DNA of 64,000 nucleotides. Origin: Herpomyces periplanetae (lineage: Eukaryota; Ascomycota; Laboulbeniomycetes; Herpomycetales; Herpomycetaceae). The position numbers were made by a program, and so were the translations under genes. The notes beneath the pieces were generated by a model that saw only the letters and a list, made by a program, of their open reading frames with translations, did no database searches and was not told the DNA's origin. Positions 1 to 9,736 of this stretch are shown in pieces. Location: assembly GCA_009733715.1 (NCBI GenBank), contig WMKJ01000019.1, forward strand, positions 93,617-157,616, in the 5' to 3' direction. Each line of letters begins with the position of its first letter. The first letter of the stretch is position 1.

Positions 1-102
1 TTTTTCCTCATCTCTGGATTTCAAGCTTACTGTTTTTTGCCGTTAACAATTACATTCTTTCCATTTTTATTACGGACGTTCTACGGTCTCCCGTACAATG
101 GC

Positions 103-2026
103 TTACGGAAACGCATATACCCCCGTCTTTGCACCAATCCCATCAAATACACAAGTCCGTTCAATTGACAGAAACTGTCCCGTTATAATCTTTGTTACCT
201 CTTGAGCTAGTATACCACCCGCTAGGGCTGATATACTATATAATTTGTTACTGATATCTTGTTGCCTGGAGGTATGTGACGTATTCTCGTGTCAGTTACT
301 GATTTGACCGATTGTCAAGTACGAAATTGGAGCTATTTAGATAATGTCTTACATTTGGAAAATACACCTGGTTATACATTGCACGGCGATTTCGTTTTGT
401 GCCTGTTCTATCGGGTATTTGGCTTGATTGATCATATTTTGCAAAACCTCTCGCGTATACGTCTGTAGCTCTTGTTCTGTGATATTTCCACATGCTATAC
501 CCTCACAAATTAAAAATGCCGTGTGCACAGAGAATACAGAATCGTTAATGAGCAGTCGAACTGTGTCGTGCTTAGCAATATTATCCTATTTGATCTAGGC
601 CACCCTGTCTGACTTACCCGCTGTGTCAGCATTAATATTCCAATTCCATTTTGTCCAATCTACTTGAGTGGGTAAACGTTGACCATTTATTATACGAATA
701 TACTGAAAATTTTGACAAAATTCTTTAATGTCAGTTAACGCGACGGGTTTATCGCGATTTGCTCCGGACTCTAATTCTGCCACCAGACAGGCTATTTCTA
801 ACGTGTTTCTCTCTGCTTCCTCGGCATACTCTTGAGTTATACGAGAGCATAAATCTGGGTTTCCAGTCATATCAGGTAGTTGTCCTGAGAGGGGTAATAG
901 ATTATATTGTTCGTAAAAATCGCATATGGCCCGTACCATAAGCCAAAAACTGGTTGTATGCTGGTTAATGATTTGGGTTTTGTACCGTGCAATATTAAAT
1001 ATGGCATGTTGAGTTGCGGTTAGTTCTAATGGGACGAGATATCGTGAAATTGCAATTTCAATGTCACGACGATTTTTTGTGATACCTAGGTCGTGTAGGT
1101 ATTTCTGAAACTTTATTTTTTCCGTATTCGTAGTAGGACATAAATTTCCCAGGGATTTCCAATGTTCTAGGTAATGCAAAAGTATTGCGATATACGGTAG
1201 GTATTGACATTCTTTGGGTTCGACATGATGTGCGAGATGGTAGGGTAGGTTAAGACATATATCACGACATAAATTGATAAGTTTAGGCCACGGCCGTGTT
1301 AATCGAAGATCGTGGGGAGACAAAATTGTTTGGGAAGCCGATAGAATTAGTGAATGATACTCGGGATATTGTATGCTAATTCTAGCGTTGAATCCCATAG
1401 TCTGGACGAGTGTCAAGTGTGTTGAAGTGGTCCAACTTGTTTTGATTAACTGCGTAAGTGAGGCGGATGTAGCATAATTAGCTATGATTATTGAGTAGTC
1501 TTGAAGAGTATGTTTTCCCGATGGGTGCTGAGCATTTTGATTTAAAAAGTCTTCAAGGCTCTAAACCGGGCTAGTTAGTAGACTTGAATTAGAGTGTGTT
1601 TGGAAATCGATGTTTTCCTTTTGCCTTTTTTTTGACTTACCTGTTCTAAAAAATCTCCTGTAACATCATCATTTAGTCTACTTAAAGATGTGCATAATTC
1701 ACGAGCCCGAGAATGTCCTATACATTGATCATCGAGAAAGTAAGTGGAATCAATGTCAATCTGGTTCACAGTGTGGGGATCAAGTATAGTAAAATGGCCG
1801 ATTCCTAATATAAGTAAATCCATAAGTTGACCCAAATACTTAACAAATTGTAACATTTAGCGCATTAAACATTATATTTACCTGCTAATACTAGATTTTT
1901 GACGGCTTCAACACCCGCACTCCAACTATCACCATTATTTACGAGTAGAATTTTCGCATGAGCAAGGCGTTGCTGACCTTTAATACTCCACAGGCGCACC
2001 TGTCGATCATATTTTAATTCCTCCAT
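103..2026 (-). CDS. ULA1: NEDD8-activating enzyme E1 regulatory subunit (Ula1/APPBP1)
   Basis: Regulatory half of the heterodimeric E1 that activates NEDD8/Rub1 for cullin neddylation; the catalytic partner Uba3 is not in this window. I assembled five exons (2026-1882, 1804-1641, 1560-618, 560-368, 265-103) whose phases close to 535 aa, close to the human protein. The start gives MEELKYDRQVRLW, the usual first segment of the family, followed by LVLAGIGHFTILD of the ThiF/Rossmann-like adenylation fold. Exon 3 carries the middle segment (TPSFW-like region and P-D-M motif). The last exon carries LAGGILAQEVTKIITGQF, the conserved C-terminal ThiF helix. Introns have GTAAGT or GTAAAT donors, except intron 4 (GTGTAT). 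Exon junctions and alignment are from memory and hand splicing; identity is strong, exact exon 4 borders less so. Confidence 0.9.
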
Positions 2027-2152
2027 TAAACTTTAGGATACCATAAGCTAAAAATGGTATCGAGCGTCTAATTTTCACTTCCATCGTCCCAACGCCAACT
2101 CGACTTCATTTTTTCCCTTAATTTTTCCCAATCGGGAAATTCGCACAGCCCA

Positions 2153-2160
2153 TGACGTCA
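2153..2160. promoter_or_regulatory. CRE-like palindrome TGACGTCA
   Basis: A perfect TGACGTCA octamer lies 127 bp upstream of the ULA1 start codon. It is the consensus of ATF/CREB-type bZIP factors. Function is inferred from sequence only. Confidence 0.4.
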
Positions 2161-2171
2161 TAACAAAGGAT

Positions 2172-2177
2172 CACGTG
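2172..2177. promoter_or_regulatory. CACGTG box upstream of ULA1
   Basis: A CACGTG core (TCACGTGT context) lies 146 bp upstream of the ULA1 ATG. The same hexamer recurs in many intergenic regions of this window and is the canonical bHLH (Cbf1/USF-type) site. Confidence 0.4.
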
Positions 2178-2436
2178 TGTCGGATCGGATAATTTGTCCG
2201 GCGGTAGAAGCAGGTAGGTTTGGAATTATTTGTGTGGAGGGTTAAACGAGATAATTGACTTCATGGTTTATGGAGAAAGATTCTTTTTTGTTTAAAATTT
2301 ATTGTTAATAAGGGTGTTTTTATACGGCTCGTTGACTCGAAGTAATTAAGAATAAATAATTGGCCAATTAATGCTTCCTGACATATTTTTCCCCACGGGA
2401 AAACGGAAGCTCGCCTTGTCGTCTAACGCTTTATAC

Positions 2437-2454
2437 GTGTGTGTGTGTGTGTGT
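2437..2454. repeat. (GT)9 microsatellite
   Basis: Nine GT units directly visible, in the ULA1/3349 intergenic region. Confidence 0.95.
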
Positions 2455-2651
2455 ACACATGCATATCCTATACTGTTAACTTTACAACTAACTCCTACTG
2501 CCATTATCAAACGTTTCAATATACTTAAGCCCCTTCTACCATTAATCATCTCTACCCCGAACTAACAATTCCCCCTCTACCCTTTTGTCCACTACCATTC
2601 TTCCCCGTCACATCATTCCATCCCAGTCAAAAGGTCACACCTTTTGAAATC

Positions 2652-2657
2652 CACGTG
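2652..2657. promoter_or_regulatory. CACGTG box
   Basis: CCACGTGA context, 691 bp upstream of the ATG at 3349. Possible bHLH site. Confidence 0.3.
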
Positions 2658-3041
2658 ACTCTGCAGGGTATACGCCGGTTAATTTTCGGAACTATTTGAC
2701 AGCAAGAGTTTTGCAACATTTTTATGAATTTTTTCACTTTATAGGCTTTAAGGATTCAAGATCCACGGTATTTGTCCTGTTAGACTTATACATAGTAAGT
2801 AAATTGAACGTTCTTGTGCATGAATTCACTAGCACTACAATTGACATGCTTTATGTGGCTTCATTCCTTTCTATAATTTGTTAGTCAAAATAAACAAGTT
2901 ATTACTTTAATTTGGAGGTAGGGGTTTAAGGTTTATCTTGCCCATACCTATACTTGTACTGGATCGTTTTGTACGGTCATTCAAGTCAAAATATTTCGCC
3001 GCATTCCCCAGCCAGAAACTATAACGTTTGTTTAGACGTTG

Positions 3042-3068
3042 GCGCGCGCGCGCCCGTGCGCGTGCGCA
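3042..3068. repeat. Alternating GC/GTGC tract
   Basis: A run of alternating purine-pyrimidine (GCGCGCGCGC then CCGTGCGCGTGCGC) about 300 bp before the gene at 3349. This kind of sequence can adopt Z-DNA; no role is shown. Confidence 0.85.
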
Positions 3069-3348
3069 CATACACATTTATATGTGTACACGTTTAGGTA
3101 TGTTTGTACGTGAGTACTTTAGCTATTAATTGTGGGGTAGTTAACATCACAATATTTATCAATTCAAGTATGTGTTGAATTTATACTAAAATCGACCATA
3201 GACAGTTACAACTTTTATCACACTACAGCATTTAGCTACACTCGTTACACCTATTTCGATGAACTGATAAAAACTTAATCCTACCGTTTTATACTCCTTC
3301 AACAATTCATTCTCATATTTACTCTACGGTGCACCGCACTGTGTCAAT

Positions 3349-4677
3349 ATGACTTTGTTAAGTTGCGTTTACAAATCAGTTTCCGGGATTTTTTGGCCAC
3401 TAAAGCCTAATGGGATAGACTTTTACGATGAACCAATTTCTCCTTTTTCCAAGCGAAATAACGACGATTTTACACCTTCCAAACCATTATCAAAGTGTGA
3501 CGCCTTATCCTCGACATTATACTCAAACTCTGATGAAGCATTACAACAGTTTCAGTATACACAAGATATTCGAGATTGTAGTATTGATACTGAATGTACA
3601 TTGGAAGATTCCACGGTAACTGATAGCACAGATTCCGCCTGGTCGGCAATAAGTGATGCGATGTCAACATCATGCCCAACATTTCCCTCACAGTTACAAT
3701 TGACCATTGAAGAAGGAGGTGCAAATGCTAATGATACCACGGTAGTGAGTGAAGGTCAATACTTGGGGTACGTTGAAACGTATAATCCGGAAAATGAACG
3801 CAAGAAAAGACTGGTGCAGGTCGATGAATTACTAGCATCAGGTTGGCCTCAAAATGCCACAGAGCTTTTCTACAAACTAAGCATACGGGGATTTGAGCCA
3901 CTTTTACCCAAAAGTTGGCAAATGGATTTTCGATCATTGCCCGATTCATTATTCACAGAATCAAACGATGAAGCATTTATTAAACCTATCTGTAGTTCGG
4001 AATTTCGCGCTATAAAAGCTTTAGAGTCGTTAATCTTCGTTGGACCGCGTGTACGTGATACACTTATTGTGAAAGCCTTACACCGAGGGCCCGAAGTAAT
4101 ATTACGACAGGCTATACAAGATTATGTTAAATGGGCTCAAAACGACCTAAAATCTCAATTAGCATATGTTCAACCAAATTTACTACGTCATAACAACAGT
4201 GATAATATGAGTACTAACACAGATGATTTTTTACTTCCTCCACTTATTACATGGGTCAGTGGAAAGCGTGAAGTATCATCACGAACTTTGCAACAACAAA
4301 TTTTGCAAAAACTTAAACGGCTTCACCAAGATTGGATTAAAGCGACGCAAAAAATTGATCAACTATCCTTACCAACAGCATTATATGGTGTAGTATTATC
4401 CCATACAGTCATGGCCATTGTTGCATTTCCCATGGACCAAAATGACCAGGATGAGGAGTTTACAATGGCCTTGGACCACAATACATCTAATATGTTGAGA
4501 GAGTTCCCATTGCCATTTAATTCGCTACTATCGGTAGCTTTTTTCAACTTCAATGATCTCGATTACGACGTTTGGAACGCTTTGGCCATCGCAATTCTCG
4601 TCGTTCATGCGCGAAACACACTTTTCCAGCTCTGCGCCACAGTTCCATGCCAGCCGAACTTTAGCCGGGTGGCGTAG
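3349..4677 (+). CDS. Conserved fungal protein of unknown function
   Basis: Single-exon gene, 442 aa. I recognise it as a conserved hypothetical protein of filamentous fungi from the middle and end of the product: LPKSWQMDFRSLPDSLF, then FRAIKALESLIFVGPRVRD, then HRGPEVILRQAIQDYVKWA, and near the C-terminus DYDVWNALAIAILVVHARN. The equivalent blocks (WRIDFPTLPDSVF, FRAIRALQSL..VRD, an IQRAIQAYINWA-like helix, and DVWNALAIAI) are what I recall from the family; none has a named domain or known function. Residues 1-130 are Ser/Thr/Asp-rich and probably disordered. No signal peptide is seen. MPP10 follows 218 bp downstream on the same strand. Confidence 0.8.
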   Translation: MTLLSCVYKSVSGIFWPLKPNGIDFYDEPISPFSKRNNDDFTPSKPLSKCDALSSTLYSNSDEALQQFQYTQDIRDCSIDTECTLEDSTVTDSTDSAWSAISDAMSTSCPTFPSQLQLTIEEGGANANDTTVVSEGQYLGYVETYNPENERKKRLVQVDELLASGWPQNATELFYKLSIRGFEPLLPKSWQMDFRSLPDSLFTESNDEAFIKPICSSEFRAIKALESLIFVGPRVRDTLIVKALHRGPEVILRQAIQDYVKWAQNDLKSQLAYVQPNLLRHNNSDNMSTNTDDFLLPPLITWVSGKREVSSRTLQQQILQKLKRLHQDWIKATQKIDQLSLPTALYGVVLSHTVMAIVAFPMDQNDQDEEFTMALDHNTSNMLREFPLPFNSLLSVAFFNFNDLDYDVWNALAIAILVVHARNTLFQLCATVPCQPNFSRVA

Positions 4678-4895
4678 AGTGGCGCAGAGATCCGCACGAG
4701 AATTGGCTTGAAAATGGAATATTTTCCTGGATTTCGCGCGGGTTTGGCGAGGAAACTTTTCATATATCATTAATGTGCGTGTATGAGCGCAGGCAGCTTT
4801 TTTCTAAATTGAAATTCTCGAGAAATCCAAATTAATCAAATGTGAACTCTGCGTGTACTATATCATCCTAATATACGATAATTCAAAATCCTGGT

Positions 4896-7172
4896 ATGGC
4901 CTCGAATGGTGTTAACGATCTTCTATCCGTGAATAATGAGTTTAGGAAAATGGAATTAAATAATATAAAATCTCATGATAATGGTGGTGATTGTGAAAAT
5001 AAAAATGAAACAAAATCAGAACGACCAAAACAGCGAAAACGACAGAAACGAGGAAATTTAATAACTAAATGTTTAGAGCAACGTCCCCAAATATTCTTAC
5101 ACCCAACCCGGGAATTAAATCAAGCAGCTATGCGTTTAGCGGAACAGTATGTAAATACATTAGTTAAACAAGTGAACAAAGAACAGCCTGATATACAGCG
5201 TGTGTATACGAAGAATTTTAACGCAGATCAAGTATGGGAACAGTCAAAAAAAGTAGTACACAGTGTGGTGGAACAGTGCTGGCGAGAGTTGCAAGCATTA
5301 CAACATGATTACACAAATTCTTTTGAAGCCTCCAGTGACTCTCCCGTACAGTTGAGTATATCAAATATCCCGAAAACTTTAAAAACAGGCGTACATAACG
5401 GAGTAATCAGCTCCTCAGATACGGATTCCGAAAGCGATCAAACCAGTCAAGTGGAAAGTAATGTATTTAGTTCAACATCAAATGATTCATATCAGAGTAA
5501 TTCAGAAAGTGAATCGGATGAAAATGGCGACGATAGCATGGGTCTTAATGACGGATTTTTTCACTTGGACGAATTCAACCGACAAACTCTTTCCTTAGAA
5601 CAGCAGGACCGAAAACTAAGCGATGCGTCAAGTGATAATGATGATGATATTGACTGGACTCAAGATCCCCTCAACTTTCATCCATCTATGCCAGAGGTCG
5701 GACGTGCATTGAGCGATAATTCATATGTTGATGATGAGGACGACGGGCCTACATTTGGCAATATGGACTTATATGCGCCCGAAGGCGATAGCGATGTTGA
5801 GGTAGGGGATACAGAAGGTGATCTTTCACATGAAAATTATATGTACGAAGACTTTTTTGCGCCGCCAATTCAACGTAAAAGAAACACCAACGATAAAAAA
5901 GCGCAAAAATCACAGGGGAAACCTATTAATGAATGGGTGACAGGTGGTACACCATCAAATGCCCAAACAGCACAAACTGAGTTAAACCAAGCCATGGAAA
6001 TTGTACGCCGAGATCTGTTTTCGGATGCAAATAATTGTGAAGATGATACTGGTGACATCAAGGCAAGAGCTTCATCTGATGTACATTCAACGCATGAGCA
6101 AAGACAAGCTCGTCTCGTTAAAGTAATACGTAAATTAGAAGAAGAGGCAATTAATGAACGATATTGGGCAATGAAGGGCGAGTTAAGCGGAGCCAGTCGA
6201 CCGCAAAATTGCCTGTTAGAAGAAGATGTTGATTTTGAGCATACGGGTAAGCCGTTACCGATTATTACACCCGAGGTTAACGAAGGTATTGAAAGTATGA
6301 TAAAACGTCGAATAGTAAACCGAGAATTTGATGAAGTTATCAGGCGGTACGGTGATGCACATACTATACTGGGGAGTATGGATGATAAAAGGGGATCAAG
6401 GAGTGATGCGAATGGAGCGCTTGATGTTAAGCCAACGCAAAGTTTAGCCCAAATTTATGAAGAAGCGTATCGTCGAGAACACGATGCAGCGTACATTGAT
6501 ACAGCTAGTGCAGCACTTAAAGCGCAACATGCAGAGATCCGTGAGGCTTGGAATGAATTAAACCTACGACTTGGAGAGTTAAGTACGCATACATTACACG
6601 TTCGGCGGAGTAATATTCCCGTAGCGGAAATTCGAGTAAATGTGCCCAGTGTAGTTCACGAAGATGCTCAGCCCACGATCCCGAATGCAGATTTACTTAC
6701 CACCACCACTACTACTCTTGCACCCCAGGAAATTTATCGTCCTGGTACAGCATCACGAAGTGCTATACGAGCTTTGGCCAAGGTTCGTGCGTCGCAACAG
6801 AGTGAAGTTGACGAGGACGTGGATGCGGACGGTGATATCGCTGCGGCAGCTGTCGCTCCGCGGCAACTTCGTGCTGATTTACTCTCTACCAAGGGTGGAA
6901 TGCCTGTATCCCGCGCTGAATTAACGTCTCGACAACTTCGACAACGTCACCGCCGGGCTAAATTACGCGCTAAAGCTCGTCGGGCTCGCCCCTCGCTAAA
7001 TCCTTCTAAACGATCTTCTTCTCCGTCCTCTTCCGCTAGTATCCTCAAACGTTTAGCAGACTTTAATACTCGCATCATCGATGAACACGGTGTACTACGA
7101 GATATCTCCGGACGTCCCCTTTCGCAATCCTGTCGTAAAGTCCCCATCGAAACTACAAAGTGGAAATTGTAA
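4896..7172 (+). CDS. MPP10: U3 snoRNP / SSU processome protein Mpp10
   Basis: Component of the U3 snoRNP, where Mpp10 with Imp3 and Imp4 guides early pre-18S rRNA cleavage in the nucleolus. Single exon, 758 aa. The N-terminal half has long acidic and Ser-rich stretches. From about residue 400 the family core appears: VIRKLEEEAINERYW, SRPQNCLLEEDVDFEH, then ITPEVNEGIESMIKRRI and the tract SLAQIYEEAYRRE. The C-terminus is strongly basic (residues about 670-715, many RR/KR). The order of these blocks matches Mpp10 of other eukaryotes as I know them. The ATG at 4896 is followed directly by an open frame. It converges with the kinase gene that ends at 7342. Confidence 0.92.
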   Translation: MASNGVNDLLSVNNEFRKMELNNIKSHDNGGDCENKNETKSERPKQRKRQKRGNLITKCLEQRPQIFLHPTRELNQAAMRLAEQYVNTLVKQVNKEQPDIQRVYTKNFNADQVWEQSKKVVHSVVEQCWRELQALQHDYTNSFEASSDSPVQLSISNIPKTLKTGVHNGVISSSDTDSESDQTSQVESNVFSSTSNDSYQSNSESESDENGDDSMGLNDGFFHLDEFNRQTLSLEQQDRKLSDASSDNDDDIDWTQDPLNFHPSMPEVGRALSDNSYVDDEDDGPTFGNMDLYAPEGDSDVEVGDTEGDLSHENYMYEDFFAPPIQRKRNTNDKKAQKSQGKPINEWVTGGTPSNAQTAQTELNQAMEIVRRDLFSDANNCEDDTGDIKARASSDVHSTHEQRQARLVKVIRKLEEEAINERYWAMKGELSGASRPQNCLLEEDVDFEHTGKPLPIITPEVNEGIESMIKRRIVNREFDEVIRRYGDAHTILGSMDDKRGSRSDANGALDVKPTQSLAQIYEEAYRREHDAAYIDTASAALKAQHAEIREAWNELNLRLGELSTHTLHVRRSNIPVAEIRVNVPSVVHEDAQPTIPNADLLTTTTTTLAPQEIYRPGTASRSAIRALAKVRASQQSEVDEDVDADGDIAAAAVAPRQLRADLLSTKGGMPVSRAELTSRQLRQRHRRAKLRAKARRARPSLNPSKRSSSPSSSASILKRLADFNTRIIDEHGVLRDISGRPLSQSCRKVPIETTKWKL

Positions 7173-7341
7173 ACTCCCGCTTGTAGTAGGTAGTGTGTAA
7201 ACCCTCTAAAACTCTCCATTACTCTGCAAATTTCTTGTACGATTTAAATTTATCAAAATGTATTTATACAAGTTAAGAATACACAATGCATACGCACGTT
7301 AGTACAAAGGTAAAGGCGATGGTGTTTTACACAAATCTATA

Positions 7342-9276
7342 TCAGGGGCCAGCGGCTTCGTAGCGTTCTCCGTACAAACTTAATACCGTACCTAAGGCAG
7401 GGTGAACTTCAACCTGAAAAGGTTCAAATGCAACACGTTCTCCATCGATGGATATAAATCCATCATTTTTATCCAGCAGTGAAGGTGATGCAGTGGAATT
7501 TGTACACTTTAAACCTAGTACGGTACTAGCTCGAACAGGAAGTCTTTCACGAGGAATTTTAACCCGGGGAATAACACGATATGCGGGTAATTTAAAGTAC
7601 TTGACGTCGGGAATACGAAAAAATTCTGCTCCACGGGCCACACTACGAAAAGCTTGCAAAGCCTTTCGACGTGATAATGGTCCTTGTACACAGACAAGGT
7701 CTATGTACCCATCGTGAGGTAGTGCTGCAGGAAAGAAGTTTGCTGAAGGTGCCATATAGGCCATTTTCCCACCGTACAAAATAAGCAAATGGTCACACGA
7801 AAGAACTGTCCAATCGGGTGGAATGGGATCTTGAACTGTACCGTAGCGTAACATGGGAAGAGTAGAGCTAAATGGATTAAACGGTGATGCAGGTGTCCCC
7901 GATTTATCCTGATTATCACTCATTCCATTTTCCGATGTCGTTGGGGAATGTTGTTGTTGAGTCGTTATGTGTGAAAGAGGATTAACCGTAAAACTTGGAG
8001 ATGTTAACTTAGTCTGATTGGACGTAAATGATTTTGGTGATGATTTAGCGTGATGTAACGGATTCATTTCAACTTCGGAACGATATTCTGCTTCATCGTA
8101 AGGTAGATTTGCTTCGTTTGCATTGGAACAATGCGACCGATAAGCTTTTCGTATGCATGTTTTATCGGATAAAGCATGATTTGGTACGGCGATATCACAT
8201 GGATAAACCGTTTTGCGAAATAACCTAACCAGTAAACCGTAAATAAACCGATGAGATCCCATCCATCGGTAAGCTTCAGTGGCAAGGTCGGATTCTGCGA
8301 TAAGTCCGACGGATTGCGACAGAAAAGAAAGTGATCTGTAACTACCTTGGGTAATTGAAAGAAGATCGAAAGGCGTTCGAACTCCTTTGATCAATGCTAA
8401 TGTAGCTACATCGGGACTCGATGTTCCGTTCAAATTAAGACTCATAGCGTTTCCTGATCCGCATGGGATTTGCGTTACAGCAATTGTTTTTAACGCATCT
8501 ATAGCGTTTGGGTGACGAGCCAAACCGTTGAAAACTTCGTAAACTATTCCATCACCGGAACAGCATGCTATAACATCCCACGCTGTAATATCTAAATTCT
8601 GCACTAGCTCAGCGGCGTGTCCCGGCCGGCATGTTTCCATTGCGAGAACCGTACATCGAGCTGTGTTAAGTAAAGGTTCAATATGCGAAGACCATAACGA
8701 TCGAGCTGCTCCCGTCCCGCCGTGGGGATTAATTAAAGCGAATACACGACGTCGAGGTTGGGCATGCCCGTAAGCCCGAGCTAGAAGTGCTTTTGACCAA
8801 TTTATCGCGAGTGCTAATTGTTCATTTGTAACGGGATAAATGTTCGAAAAGGATCTCAATCTTAGTAACTTCAAACGTGATAAAGAGTTGCAGTATAATC
8901 TGGATGCTGGGAGTGCAATATCAATTACGAGTGAGTTATCTGCAACGTGCACCCACAAAATATTAAAGTAGGGAATACGTGACAAGGTTGGATTGAAATC
9001 ACACCGACAAAATCTTCGGGAGAAGGGAAATATGTTTGTTGATGCAGTGGAAACCTTTAATCCTGAAAGTGAACTGATTTGTAGTTCAGAATCAGTTGCT
9101 GTGAGTATGTGATTATTTAGGTTTAACACTAAAGGAGGTGATGAACTTGAAAGTAATGGCTCCGACTTAGCCGGAAAGCCTGAATCTGGATACGTCGTGT
9201 AGTCTTCCCCTTTAGTGGGGGATGTAGGAAAAATATTCGACGGTGCAAGATGACCATTAGTGTCAACGCAAGACAT
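7342..9276 (-). CDS. LCB4: Sphingoid long-chain base kinase (Lcb4/Lcb5 type)
   Basis: Phosphorylates sphingoid long-chain bases (dihydrosphingosine, phytosphingosine) to their 1-phosphates. The diacylglycerol-kinase catalytic domain starts near residue 170 with the nucleotide-binding motif INPHGGTG. The glycine loop CCSGDGIVYEVFNG and substrate-recognition block IPCGSGNAMSLNL follow about 75 and 115 residues later. A Ser/Thr/Asn-rich insert of about 110 residues splits the C-terminal lobe, as in yeast Lcb4. The lobe resumes with the MAYMAPSANFFPAALPHDG block and ends near IDGERVAFEPFQVEV. I chose the ATG at 9276 (MSCVDTNG), because the frame extends upstream only to a GTG. The product is 644 aa. 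There is no N-terminal TM, so membrane association would be peripheral. Lcb4 and Lcb5 cannot be told apart here. Confidence 0.92.
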   Translation of the reverse strand: MSCVDTNGHLAPSNIFPTSPTKGEDYTTYPDSGFPAKSEPLLSSSSPPLVLNLNNHILTATDSELQISSLSGLKVSTASTNIFPFSRRFCRCDFNPTLSRIPYFNILWVHVADNSLVIDIALPASRLYCNSLSRLKLLRLRSFSNIYPVTNEQLALAINWSKALLARAYGHAQPRRRVFALINPHGGTGAARSLWSSHIEPLLNTARCTVLAMETCRPGHAAELVQNLDITAWDVIACCSGDGIVYEVFNGLARHPNAIDALKTIAVTQIPCGSGNAMSLNLNGTSSPDVATLALIKGVRTPFDLLSITQGSYRSLSFLSQSVGLIAESDLATEAYRWMGSHRFIYGLLVRLFRKTVYPCDIAVPNHALSDKTCIRKAYRSHCSNANEANLPYDEAEYRSEVEMNPLHHAKSSPKSFTSNQTKLTSPSFTVNPLSHITTQQQHSPTTSENGMSDNQDKSGTPASPFNPFSSTLPMLRYGTVQDPIPPDWTVLSCDHLLILYGGKMAYMAPSANFFPAALPHDGYIDLVCVQGPLSRRKALQAFRSVARGAEFFRIPDVKYFKLPAYRVIPRVKIPRERLPVRASTVLGLKCTNSTASPSLLDKNDGFISIDGERVAFEPFQVEVHPALGTVLSLYGERYEAAGP

Positions 9277-9616
9277 GACCACTACTAATTAAGAATGTGA
9301 TAATAGAGCACTGAACCACAGGGAGGCGAGCAGGAGGAAGGTATAAACATAAGGGCTTAGAGTTCCGGCAGATCTAACTTCGGGCCTTGGAGGAAAGAGC
9401 ATAACGAGTTATAAAAATGATGATTTTAAACATATAGGTACTAGGGATACATTAGCACGCGGAGAAACAGAAGAACGATGTGAGGAAAAGAGCAAGTAGG
9501 ATAGTAGGTGAGGAATGAGAAATGAATTTAGTAATTAGGAGCTGAAGCGGGCGTGAATGTTAGCTTGCTAGCTAATGAACTGTGCTAAGTTCTGCCTGAG
9601 TAGAAGCACGGAACGG

Positions 9617-9736
9617 AACGGCATGGCATAGCACGACATGGCGCGATGCGGTGCGGTACAGCATGACATGACATGTCATGACATGATACAAAGGAAGGGG
9701 AAGAGTAAGAAGGGATGCATACATACATACACACGC
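9617..9736. repeat. Degenerate pentamer tract and CATA repeat
   Basis: Irregular reiterations of (g/a)catg(a/g) with a 14-bp palindrome CATGACATGTCATG, then short CATA repeats (catacatacataca). Direct sequence observation; no function evident. Confidence 0.6.

Larger units (their letters stand above)
2027..3348. other. Intergenic region, divergent promoters
   Basis: No gene is supported in these 1.3 kb, which separate divergently transcribed ULA1 and the gene at 3349. It holds a CRE-like octamer (2153-2160), two CACGTG boxes, a (GT)9 tract and an alternating GC/GTGC tract. Short ORFs here are not coding-like. Confidence 0.7.

Noticed and set aside
9660-9690. Palindrome CATGACATGTCATG as a regulatory or integration site
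   Set aside because: It sits inside a degenerate ACATG/GCATG repeat, which produces such palindromes by itself.
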